Below, in pieces: positions 1 to 12,600 of a DNA stretch of 64,000 nt. The notes beneath the pieces are model-generated. The model ran no database searches and was not told the DNA's origin. It was given only the letters and a program-made list of their open reading frames with translations. The stretch comes from Bombyx mori (Eukaryota > Arthropoda > Insecta > Lepidoptera > Bombycidae), in assembly GCF_030269925.1 (NCBI RefSeq), contig NC_085125.1, positions 12,958,117 through 13,022,116 on the forward strand, given 5' to 3'. Within the stretch, counting starts at the first letter, position 1; every line of letters begins with the position of its first letter. The translations under genes were made by a program, and so were the position numbers.

Positions 1-157
1 TCCGCCTTGAGATATAAGTTCTAAGGTCTCAAGTATATAGGTAGTTACAACGGCTGCCCAGCCCTTCAAACCGAAACGCATTACTGCTTCGCGACAGAAC
101 TAGGCAGGGCGAAGGTACCTACCCGTGCGGACTCACAAGAGGTCCTAACATCAGTAA
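1..157 (-). repeat. Bm1-type SINE fragment
   Basis: Matches the body of the other Bm1 copies here in reverse (..CGGACTCACAAGAGGTCCT..). Cut by the window edge and lacking the tRNA-like head. Confidence 0.8.
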
Positions 158-582
158 ACTGGTGGTTTTGAGGTAGTTGGTAGAATTCGTTTTGTAATTT
201 CTATTTGCTCCGGTAACCATTTTACACCAAAATGGCCGTGAACGTTTTCGTCCATCTAGAGACAATAAACGTATTTTCAAGAAAATTTTAAACAAGACAC
301 ATAAAAACTTCAAAACTTCACATAAAAACTACAAAAAAAGTATCCGAACTATTTGGAGTTTTATGTGGCTAATTATTCCTATTTTTTATTAAATGGTGGT
401 AAGGTAGAGTTGGTAGACCTTTTGCATTGGTATGTACTAGGAATATTTAATTAATAATAATCAAAGGTTATTCTAGGTTTACTGCTCGGGGCGATTTTCT
501 TTTTTTTTCTTATGGCCAATTAATTAATTTAAGTCAAGCAAATCAGTTTTACTCTAGTGAATTATTGAACTTATCGAAACAG
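158..582. other. AT-rich intron sequence of gene A
   Basis: Nothing recognisable besides AT-rich sequence leading to the first visible exon. Confidence 0.4.
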
Positions 583-746
583 AACTTTTGCGTTACGCTC
601 TATACGAAGAGATTCCTGAGCCGAAGGAGGACGTACCTCCGGAGAAACAAATTCCTCCAATACCAGCCTTCGAAAGATACGCGACCATCAGTAAAACAGC
701 GCGAGAAGTGCGCCGGGACAGATATGAAGCAAAGATGCAGAAATTG
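583..746 (+). CDS. Gene A exon 1 of the visible part
   Basis: Acceptor ..AAACAG, donor GTAAAT. It begins in mid-codon (phase 1 from a missing upstream exon) and ends in phase 0. It encodes a Pro/Glu-rich run and then a basic stretch (KTAREVRRDRYEAK). Confidence 0.7.
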
Positions 747-3700
747 GTAAATAGTTATTGAACTAAATTTAATTACTAACTAAATTCTATTTTATAACTG
801 TGAATCGGTTTTTCATAGCATAACGGTGATACACATCTGTGCCTTTCCAGCAAATCTTTGTTGTAGGAATATTCCCACTCTGACACTAGTAGTTTCTGTC
901 TAAGTAGGTACTTTTTAAGGATTAGGCCCATTACAACTAATCCTGGTCATATATACATTTAAGCGCGAAGAAAAAGCAGACAGGGATAGATTGGCAGCAG
1001 AACAGGCTCGTTTAGCAAAAGAGGCAGAAGAGGAGAGACAGAGGATCGAGAAGCAACGACAGGACGAAGAGAGAATGGCAAGAATACAAGCTGGGGTAAT
1101 ATAAGATCATATTGGTCGCATTATTCATTTCAACATTTTTTTCGAAAGGAGGCTACTTAACGCGAAGTGAGATGTAAGAGACAACACCATCAAACACCAA
1201 TCAATGCTTAAACTAAATAAAAACAGCTTTTGAAAGTATAAGGTATAGTTGCCAACGGCTCCCCGCCCTTCAAACCGAAGCGTATTTACTGCTTCACGGC
1301 AGAAATAGGCTGGGTGGTGGTACCTACCCGTGCGGACTCACAAGAGGTCCTGCCACCAGTAAAAATTCAACTCCCATATACCATATCCGCGCGGCGGGTA
1401 AAAAATAAAAAATAAATAAATCAATAACTGAGTTTATATTGCTGCTGTAAACAAGTTTCGACTAGTTTTTTTTTCCGTACTGTTGGGGTTTTTATGAATT
1501 GATAAGAAATTGAGGTTTGCACCCAATCTAAGCCGATAGCGATGTAATCGTCTGCGGTCACTGGTCGCAAGCGATACTTCTTAATTAGTGAACTATTTTA
1601 TCTTAAAGTTTTATTATCAACGGTCAATTACATCATCAAAAAATCTGCTGTTCAAAATGTGGATTACATTTGCTCAGCTCAGCATTTACTGGTGGTAGGA
1701 CCTCTTGTGAGTCCGCGCGAGTGGGTACCACCACCCTGCCTATTTCTGTCGTGAAGCAGTAATGCGTTTCGGTTTGAAGATTGGGGCAGCCGTTGTGACT
1801 ATACTTAAGACCTTAGAACTTATATCTCAAGGTGGGTGGCGTATTTACATTATAGATGTCTATGGGCTCCAGTAACCACTTAACACCAGGTGGGCTGTGA
1901 GCTCGTCCACCTATTGAAGCAATAAAAATAAAATAAAAAAAAGCCCCTAAAGAAATAAGATGACAATGTTTAGTTGAGAACCAAAATTTGTATGATATCG
2001 TACAAATTCCAGCATTTACTTATTAGCATTTAAATAGATGGTGAAAGTAATAACTCTTTGCAAATTGAAATAAGTGCGTTTATTGAAGGCCTTATAGCTT
2101 CTATACTCATAAAAACTTAAAGTTTGGAGGTTCCTTATAATAACTAATTATGGAATAATGATAAATTTGAAAGCCATAAGTATATCAGTTATTACTGAAA
2201 ATGGGTCACGGATGACCCGAAACAACCATTGTCACATTTACACAATATTTAGATTATATTTATATACTAGCGACACCCCCCCTCGCTTCGCTTCGGAAAC
2301 ATTAAATTTTATTATTGATAGTTTAGTCCCGCGATGTTACTCGCGGTTATTGTCGTACCGCGGGTGACGCCGCGGGGCGAAGCTAGTCTAAAAAAGTAGC
2401 CTAAGTTACTCCTTATATCATCAGCTACCTGTCAGTGAAAGTTCCGTCAAAATCGGTCCAGCCGTTCCAGAGATTAGCCGGAACAAACAGACTGACAGAC
2501 AGACAAAAATGTTATTTTGGTGTATGTACCGTATATATATTCATATGCATGTAGTAAAAAGCAGTTATATTACAAACAGACACTCCAATTTTATTTATAT
2601 GTATAGATGTATAGATTAGCTTTCTCTGTTGTTTTGTTGTTGACAAGAAATTTAGCAGTTTTAATTATAATATGTGATCCTGCTTCACAGTTGCCAGCTG
2701 ATCCTGAGCCGGAAGAAGGCGAGGAAACAGAAGGAGAAGAGAAAGCAGAAACTGTAACTACTGAAGAAGTTCAGGTAAGACATATTTCTTTGGTTACATT
2801 AGATTTTTGTAAAGAAGTTGTGAAGTGTGACCACCTGGAAGAGCCTCCTATACTACTTTCTGAGGTTGAATATGCAGTACAAAAACTTAAGCACAAGGTG
2901 GTTGGTCCGGATGGCGTGTCGGCAGCGACGCTTCAAAGTCTCGGTTCAGAAGCGATAAACATTATCCATCAGATATGTACCAAGATCTGGAAAACAGGCC
3001 AATGGCCCAGTGATTGGACAAAATCTGCAATAGTACCACTTCATAAGAAGGGCTCCACAGCGAAGTGTGAAAACTACCGAACTCTGTCACTCATGTCCCA
3101 CGCGAGTAAAATACTCCTTTGCATAATAAACAGCAGACTATCAGCCACCAGATACCGAGAGAACAGGCTGGTTTTGTAGCTGGAAAAGGAACTCGCGAGC
3201 AAATTTTGAACGTCCGAGTGCTAATTGAGAAATTTCGCGAGTTTATCAAACCTCTGGTGCTATGCTTTATAGATTATGCGAAGGCGTTTGACTGTGTTCA
3301 GTGGAGTAGCATGTTTGGTGTGTTAATTGATATGGGCGTTCCTTCTTATCTCACACTGCTGATACGGAATCTGTACCTTGATAGCTCTTGCTTCGTGAAA
3401 CTGGATAATCGAAGATCTAAACCCTTCCATACAGAACGTGGAGTGCGTCAGGGCTGCATTCTGTCACCCAAATTATTTAATATCTACCGCGAATATATGT
3501 ATAATGAGAAGAGCACTTGAAGGCTGGAACGGCGGTATTTCCGTGGGCGGTGAAACACTCACGAACCTGAGATACGCTGACGACACTACCATGCTTGCAT
3601 CAGATGAAGAAGAAATGGCAATTCTGCTGAACCGTTTGGAGGAAAAAAGTGCTAAACTCGGTCTTAAAATCAACCACTCCAAGAACAAAATAATGATAAT

Positions 3701-6700
3701 AGATAGAGCGCAACTTCTTCCACGTTCTGATGCACTCAGTGGTTACGAGAAAGTAGCGGAATTCATATATCTTGGTTCGCAAATAACATCCGAGGGTGGC
3801 TGCACGGAGGAGATACGCCGAAGATCCGGTATGGCTAAAAGTGCGATGACCAATCTCGAGAAGATCTGGAAAAATCGTAGTTTCCGATATAAAACCAAAG
3901 TGCGCTTGGTGCGGGCACTGATCTATCTCATATTCCTCTACGGGGCGGAGACACGGTGCATAATAAAATAAAATAAAATAAATAAAATAAAATAAAATAA
4001 AATAAAAAGCCGGGATATCAAAAAGATCGATGCTTTTGAAATGTGGGTGTGGCGGAGGATGCTACGAATACCGTGGACTGCCATGAGAACAAACGAGTCC
4101 ATTCTAAGGCAGCTAGACATCCGAAAAAGGCTCTCTTCCATCTGCCGGGAATGTGTTTATTTATTTATTTATTTATTTATTCATTCAATCTACTTACAAA
4201 TTAACAGTATAAACCAAAACATGTTATGAGCTTCTTCGGACACATCATGCGGTCTCCCAGACATGAATGTGAGGAGCTCATAATTACGGGTTGCATAGAG
4301 GGCAAGCGCGCCGTGGGCAGAACACCAGCCAGATGGTCAGATCCAGCAAGAGAAGCACTCGGTGGTAGTCTGAACCATGCAGTCCATGCCACCCATGGTC
4401 CAGCACATTGGAAGTACGTCGCATGTGGTCGCGATCCTCAGTGGTGAGGGAACGATATAGAAGAAAGAAGTCGTACCACCTTCCTGCCTATTTATTTTGC
4501 GAAGTACATAGTTGTGGTATTGTTTGGGAATTCACTTGGTAATGTGGGCTTTAATAATTGCTTAATATCAAACTAAACCAAGACTGCAGATGATGATGGA
4601 AGCCGAGGTTAATGTTACGCCGAAACATCAGCAGAAATGTTTTCCGAAAGTTTTAAATAGTGCAATAGTGATGATGAATGAATTTAAGTGGATTTTTAGT
4701 GGATTTCAATACCCCTCCAACATTCATTAACAATTGCAATACAAAAAGTAACTGCATTTTAGATATGATCCTACATGTGTGAAATGCACACATAATGATA
4801 ACCAAATAAAATTTACATCAACCAATCCTGCTACAGTTACGTTGGATGGTGAATACATTGACAAGATTTGCGTTAATATAAATAAAACAATGTAAATATA
4901 AAGCAATTTATGAACTTCTTTTAAAAGTTTTCTCTGATAAAAATTTAATTTGTTGAAACCTTTTTTTTTAAATACATTGGACTTAGTTAATACTACTTTA
5001 TGTTGCTAGAATTTTAATGCCGACAGTTTTACAGCCCGAAGAGAAAGTCGAAGAAGAGGAAGAATTCCATTCTGATGTATCCTTTGAAGGAGAGGAGTAC
5101 ATACCTCCGGGAGGCATGCTGGTGCCAGGGCTGTATGCGCCACCTAACGAGATGGCGAAAGCAAATGGAATAGCGTACTTCTACCCCAAGGTCCAACAGC
5201 TTTTACTTGACCACAATACCTCACTGTAGCTTCTGCCCCTAACTTCTACGACTGTACATCTGCTGTCCCAATCGTCAAATAAGAAAGCATGACTGCTTTT
5301 TTTCCTACCTAAGCTGATGGCCTTGAGAGGCCATTTCAGCGTAACCCTAATAAGTAGGTGAGCTCACGGGGCTCAAACCTGATGACGTTACTAACACTAA
5401 CCCTAGCAAAAGCAGTGCTTCGCAGAAACCACCGGATCGGAAACGCGACTCACTGCGAAGATCGTCACTGAAACTCACTGAGATTAAGACGTCTGTAGTA
5501 ATGACGTAGTCTGTAGAAATGAAACAGAACAGTGCTTCCTCCTACCTGACTCGCGACCATCACCAGTAAACGAATGATGTACGTAGGTAGCTTCCGGTAT
5601 ACTCACGGATCCAAATCTGCTAGCAATGTTTTGGTAATTGTGGCGTGATCGACGGTTTTACTATTGCTGACGAAGGCAGAAGACCATATAGCCAATTTCA
5701 TAACGTGGCAATCATTATTCATGAACATTAGCAAACTTAGGATGAGTTTTAGTGTGCACCGGATGCACAGCGGACGCGGCAGACAGCCGTACAATATGAT
5801 TCTCGTCGCGCTAGAATCAACCCCGGAGGCAAAGAAAAGAATCTCATGTCTCAAAACGATATGCGGCCTCTCCGGGGTCACCATCGAAGCCCCCCATAAA
5901 CGTGGTACTCCCGGGCAGTGCCACAGGTGCCAGCTCTATGGCCACTCAGCGCGTAATTGCCACGCGCGCCCCCGCTGCGTGAAATGCCTCGGCGATCACG
6001 CAACCACAGAATGTTCGCGTGTTAGGGAAACCGCGACGGAACCCCCAAGCTGTGTCCTATGCCTTAAGCAAGGGCACCCGGCAAACTATCGCGGATGTCC
6101 TAGGGCTCCGCGTAAACACCCGAACCACCCAGCCCCCCGAACCGTCGACCCAAAGACTTCGGCGCCTTCAGTGCCGAAACCAGCCTTCGTACCGGCTGCG
6201 GTTCCCACCGTCTCGGCGTGGAAAAAACCGCTGCCGTATACGAAGGAGGGAACACAAAACGTACCCCAGCTCCCGCCTGCGACACGTCCCGCGCCTCAGC
6301 CCCTACTCGCACCTCGCCCCGCGCCCGCGTACCGCCCCCCGCAACCCTCAGTTGTCAACGACTTCGCGCTCGTGCGTGACTTCGTTACCGCGGTAAACTT
6401 TGACCGTCTGCGATCGTTCGCAGATGCTATCCGTAGGTCGGTAACCCCCGAACAGCGGCTCGCGGCCGCTTTCGATCACATGGACGTCTACGAGTCCGTG
6501 TCTCGCACGTTATAAAAATTCTTTACCGGTAATCAATGGCGCAAAAAGGTAGAGAAAAACCGTATTCCATTACGTTAGCATTCTACAATGCTAACGGACT
6601 CGCGCGGCAACGCGATCAAATTTTCGAATTCCTCCGCGACAATCTTGTAGATATTTTGTTAGTGCAGGAGACCTGTCTGAAGCCCTCGCGTCGTGACCCG

Positions 6701-9613
6701 AAAGTCGCGAATTACGTCATGGTTAGGAATGACAGACTCACCGCCTCCAAAGGCGGGACTGCCATTTACTATAGGCGGGCCCTGCACGTTGTCCCTCTCG
6801 ATACTCCCTCGCTCTTACATATCGAGGCGTCAGTGTGCCGTATCTCGCTGACGGGACACCAGCCGATCGTCATCGCATCCGTTTATCTCCCCCCGGACAA
6901 GCCCCTCCTAAGCAGTGACATCGAGTCACTGTTCGGCATGGGAGACTCCGTCATCCTGGCAGGCGATTTAAATTACCACCACACTAGGTGGAACTGCCAT
7001 CGTACTAACGTTAACGGTAGGCGTCTCGACGCGTTTATAGACGACCTCACTTTTGAAGTAGTCGGTCCCCCAACTCCAACATGTTATCCGTATAACATCG
7101 CGCTCCGTCCGAGCACTATAGACCTGGCATTGCTTAGGAACGTAACTCTGTGCTTACGTTCCATCGAAGCACTGTCAGAGCTCGACTCAGACCACCGACC
7201 TGTCCTTATGCAGCTCGGTCGCCCTCACAACCCAGTCACTGTTACGAGGACCATGGTGGATTGGAATAAGCTGGGCACGTGCCTACTCGAAGCCGCTCCG
7301 CCAATCCTCCCTTACGGCCCGGATTCGAATCTATCCCCCGAGGACACCGTCGAATCCATAAACATCATTACCGATCACATCTCTTCCGCGATCATTAGAT
7401 CTTCAAAAGAAGTCGATGTGGAGGACAGCTTCCACCGCATCAGACTATCCTCCGAACTTAGGAATCTCTTAAGAGTTAGGAACGCGGCAATCCGGGCCTA
7501 CGATCGTCTTCCCACGCATTCAAACCGGATTCGGATGCGTCGTCTACAACGCGAAGTCCACTCCCGCCTAAGCGACGCGCGTAACGATAATTGGCATAGT
7601 TATTTAGAACAACTCGCGCCCTCCCACCAAGCATACTGGCGACTAGCTAGGACTCTCAAATCCGAAACTACCGCTACTATGCCTCCCCTCGTACGCCCTT
7701 CAGGCCAACCACCGGCATTCGATGACGATGACAAGGCTGAGCTGCTGGCCGATGCACTGCAAGAGCAGTGCACCACCAGCACTCAACACGCGGACCCCGA
7801 ACACACCGAGTTAGTCGACAGGGAGGTCGAGCGCAGAGCTGCCCTGCCGCCCTCGGACGCGTTACCCCCCATTACCACTGACGAAGTTAGAGACGCGATC
7901 CACAATCTCCAACCTAGAAAGGCATCCGGCTCCGACGGCATCCGCAACCGCGCGCTAAAACTCTTGCCAGTCCAACTGATAGCAATGTTGGCTACAATTT
8001 TAAATGCCGCTATGACGCACTGCATCTTTCCCGCGGTGTGGAAAGAAGCGGACGTTATCGGTATACATAAGCCGGGCAAACCGACAAACGAAACATCTAG
8101 TTACCGTCCGATTAGTCTCCTCCCGACGATAGGAAAAATTTACGAACGGCTCCTTAGGAAACGCCTCTGGGATTTTGTTACCGCGAACAAAATTCTCATA
8201 GACGAACAGTTCGGATTCCGCTCTAAACACTCGTGCGTACAACAAGTGCACCGCCTCACGGAGCACATCCTGATAGGACTAAATAGGCGTAAACAAATCC
8301 CGACCGGCGCCCTCTTCTTCGACATCGCGAAGGCGTTCGACAAAGTCTGGCACAACGGTTTAATTTACAAACTGTACAACATGGGAGTGCCAGACAGACT
8401 CGTGCTCATCATACGAGACTTCTTGTCGAACCGTTCGTTTCGATATCGAGTAGAGGGAACTCGTTCTCGTCCCCGTCAACTGACTGCCGGAGTCCCGCAA
8501 GGCTCCGCGCTCTCCCCGTTATTATTTAGTTTGTATATCAATGATATACCCCGGTCTCCGGAGACCCATCTAGCGCTCTTCGCCGATGACACGGCTATCT
8601 ACTACTCGTGTAGGAAGATGTCGTTGCTGCATCGGCGACTCCAGATCGCAGTAGCCACCATGGGACAGTGGTTCCGGAAGTGGCGCATCGACATCAACCC
8701 CACGAAAAGCACAGCGGTGCTCTTCAAAAGGGGTCGCCCTCCAAATACTACTTCGAGCATCCCACTCCCTAATAGGCGCGCAAACACCTCCGCCGTTAGC
8801 CCCGTCACTCTCTTTGGCCAGCCCATACCGTGGGCCTCGCAGGTCAAATACCTAGGCGTCACCCTCGACAGAGGGATGACATTCCGTCCCCATATTAAGA
8901 CGGTACGCGACCGTGCCGCCTTCATATTAGGACGTCTCTACCCTATGCTTTGCAAGCGAAGCAAACTGTCCCTCCGTAATAAGGTAACTCTCTACAAAAC
9001 TTGCATACGCCCCATTATGACGTATGCAAGCGTAGTGTTCGCTCACGCAGCCCGCACCAACTTGAAGCCCCTTCAGGTTATTCAATCCCGATTCTGCAGG
9101 ATAGCCGTCGGAGCACCATGGTTCCTGAGGAACGTGGATCTCCACGATGACCTGGAGCTCGACTCTGTCAGTAAGTATCTTCAGTCGGCATCATTGCGCC
9201 ATTTCGAGAAGGCGGCACGACATGAGAACCCTCTTGTCGTGGCGGCTGGAAACTACATACCCGATCCTGTAGACCGAATGGTAAACAGTCGACGTCGCCC
9301 AAAGCACGTCATTACGGATCCTCCCGATCCATTAACGGTGCTTTTAGGCACCACAAGCACCGGTCACCGTCCTCGTCGAACCCGTCGCTTGCGACGAAGG
9401 GCTCGACGAGCGAATTAACCCCTAGACACAGCCCACTGAGTTTCTCGCCGGATCTTCTCAGTGGGTCGCGTTTCCGATCCGGTGGTAGATTCTGCGAAGC
9501 ACTGCTCTTGCTAGGGTCAGTGTAAGCAACTCTCCGGTTTGAGCCCCGTGAGCTCACCTACACACGTTAGGGTGAAGCTGAAATAGCCTCTCAAGGCTAT
9601 CAGCATAGGTAGG

Positions 9614-9649
<36 letters not shown>

Positions 9650-12600
9650 GAGTTTTCAAGTTGTTGGGACCACGATGGCGGTACCGACGACACTCTTGCC
9701 ATTACTGACGTCATCACCTGGGCCCTATGCTCGTCGATCCTTGAGCGCAATGAAATGAAATAGAACTCGCAACTGGTGGAATTATAATCCAGAACACAAT
9801 TGGCATAGAGCACATAATTATATTATAATCTTTGTAACATACTGATTTATTTAATTAGGTCGTTCAAGAAGTGACCGAGATTGAATCCGAACATCTTCCC
9901 CCGCACGTACTGGTCATGTTCAGCGTGGACAAGAGACAAGACGTGCAGGACGTCATGAATCAGTACGCGGACGAGATACTCGCTGTTAGTAGCTTTTTGG
10001 ACACGTTCGTGCCTTCGCCCGCTGTAGCTTGTAACTTAACACTTTCGCTGTGGGCTTTTTGTCAAAGCTCTTTAACCGTCGTGTATAAGGCTAAAAGCAA
10101 TCTTGACGGCTCTTTGACGGAAATGAGTGCCAAAACGGTGCTTCGTTCATAAAAACATACCTCTCTCCTTCGTCGTTCCCTTACTGCTGAGGATCACACG
10201 TGACTTTACTCCACGGTGTTCGGTCATGGGTGGCATGGACCCCATGGTATAGACCACTACCAACCTCTTTCCTAACTAGATCTGCCCAATTGGCTGATTT
10301 TCTGCCCACGACCCGCTTGCCTTCTATGCGACCCGAAATTATGAGCTTCTCTAATTCGTGTTTGGGAGACAGACCACTTACCAATAATTATTAGTCGGCT
10401 CTTAAAATATTTCTCTAAAAAGGAATCAAACTTAACTGAACCTGAAAGAAGTGACCTAAAGAAACCAGATAAAACAAAAGTACCATTTTTTTTACTATAA
10501 ATAAGGCATTAAATAAAATAATGTATTATTATTGTTTAATTGTTTATTATGAAAAATCTTCTGTCTTCTTCTTCTTTAAATATAAAAAAGAATTGCTGTT
10601 CGTTAATCTCGCTAAAACTCGAGAACGGCTGGACCGATTTAGCTAATTTTGGTCTTGAATTATTTGTGGAAGTCCAGAGAAGGTTTAAAAGGTAGACAAA
10701 TATGAAAAAGCTCCGAATTAAATAAAAATAACTATTTTGTTTTCCCTTTGATGTGTCCCCCGATGGACGGATTCCTTTTGTTTGTTTTAAGTTTATTTTA
10801 TACAAAAGTTTAGGTCTTTTATTTATCGATTGAGGCACTATGAAGTCTGTCGGGTCAGTTAGTCTTGAATATGATTTTGCAGACGGGCGTCTTCGTCGGC
10901 GATGATCCATTCACGGCAGAGCACATCGCATATACAATCAAACAATACGACAAAATGGAGCGACTCAGGAGACAGTACGAATGATTAAATATTTATATAC
11001 ATTTTAAGTCACTGGTGGTAGGACGTCTTGTGAGTCCGCACGGGTAGGTACCACCGCCTTGCCCATTTCAGCCGTGAAGCAGTAATGCGTTTCAGTTAGA
11101 AGGGCCGAGCAGCCGTTGCAACTATACTGAGACCCTAGAACTCATATCTCATATAAAATATTACATCATTCTGCGTGGAATATTTTGTGAATTACAGAAT
11201 AATAGTAATAAGCCCATCGATGTACCTGCAGTCAATGATCTGGAGCACTGCGTTTTATACATATATATTATGTATAATGCATCGTATGTACCATCGTATG
11301 TACAATGTATGCATTATTGAAATGAATTATTTATTTATTTATTTATTGATTTATTTATAACTTCTTATACTAGAAAGTATAAAGGCGGACTTAATGCCAT
11401 AGGCATTCTCTAACAGTCTACCTTAGGGGAGTGCAGAGATGAAGCTTGGTAGGTGTAGTGTGAAGGGGATATTACTTAAACATATATTATGTGTACTAGG
11501 CTGCACTAAAATTATTAGTAGCACTTAATTTATCAGAGTGACGTTTATTCCCTCAGTAATGATACAAAAAAAAATACTTTGCGAACCTCTGAATGCTATT
11601 TTCCGAGCCTTTTGCGATAATAGCATTACGAGCTGAATAGTTTCAAAGAAATATCGCGCAGTTTCTAATTTTGTTGCACCTACAAAAATAATTTCTTAAA
11701 ACCATGTTAGAGCTGGTTTTAAAAGGGATTAGACAAAGAGCACTGTAATACCTTTTTTTCCTACCTAAGCTGATAGCCTTTAGAGGCTATTTCAGCGTAA
11801 CCATAACTAGTAGGTGAGCTCACGGGGCTTCAAGCCTGACGACGTTGCTAACACGAACCCTAGCAAGACCCGTGCTTCGCAGAATCTACCACCGGATCGG
11901 AAACGTGACCTACCGAGAAGATCCGGCGAGAAACTCAGTGGGCTGTGTCTGTGGGTTAATTTGCTCGTCGAGCCCTTCGTCGCAAGCGACGGGTTCGACG
12001 AGAACGATGACCGGTGCTTGAGGTACCTAAAAGCACCGTTAATGGATCGGGAGGATCCGAAATGAAGTGTTTTGGGCGACGTCGACTGCTTTACATTCTA
12101 TCCGCAGGATCGGGAATATGTAATACCAGTAACACCACCTTCCACAGTAAAGATAGACTGGCACTGATGGTCTCGCGCAAACGCAGTCTCCCGCTGCTCC
12201 AGCTTGCGGGTTTGAATCCGTGCTACATCAGCGCTGACGCCGAGTCTGGTGAAAGGGACTGTCTCGCTCTCTTCCCGGTTGGATACGGAGATGACTACGT
12301 GGAAGTCCAGAGTATCAAAGAAGAGTCGGTTGCGGTGAGTGAGGGGTTTTTATTTAACGTTTTTTTTTATTGCTTAAGTGGTTACTGGAGCCCATAGACA
12401 TCCACAACGTAAATGCGCCACCCACCTTGAGATATAAGTTCTAAGGTCTCAAGTATAGCTGCAACGGCTGCCCCACCCTTCAAACCGAAACGCATAACTG
12501 CTTCACGACAGAAATAGGCAGGGTGGTGGTAACTACCCGCGCGGACTCACAAGAGGTCCTACCACGTATGTGAGGGCTCCGTCATTGAGATCTAAAATTT

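Larger units (their letters stand above)
5751..9644 (+). mobile_element. BMC1-like (Jockey-type) non-LTR retrotransposon, 5'-truncated
   Basis: Bounded by a 12-base direct repeat (5739-5750 and 9645-9656) with a poly-A tract of about 33 at the 3' end. It holds the 3' part of ORF1 (to 6515), a complete ORF2 (6536-9418) and a 3' UTR of about 190 bases whose sequence recurs as solo tails elsewhere in the window. The 5' UTR and start of ORF1 are missing, the usual result of incomplete target-primed reverse transcription. GC content is clearly higher than in neighbouring introns. The perfect TSD, long poly-A and open ORF2 suggest a young insertion. The family name is from memory; Jockey clade is the safer call. 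Confidence 0.85.

Noticed and set aside
4201..4392. Small antisense frames over the LINE fragments
   Set aside because: Shadows of LINE coding sequence.
10975..10984. TGA after exon 6 as the true end of gene A
   Set aside because: Splicing at GTACGA restores frame with three further exons that end in a stop followed by AATAAA. Intron retention remains possible.
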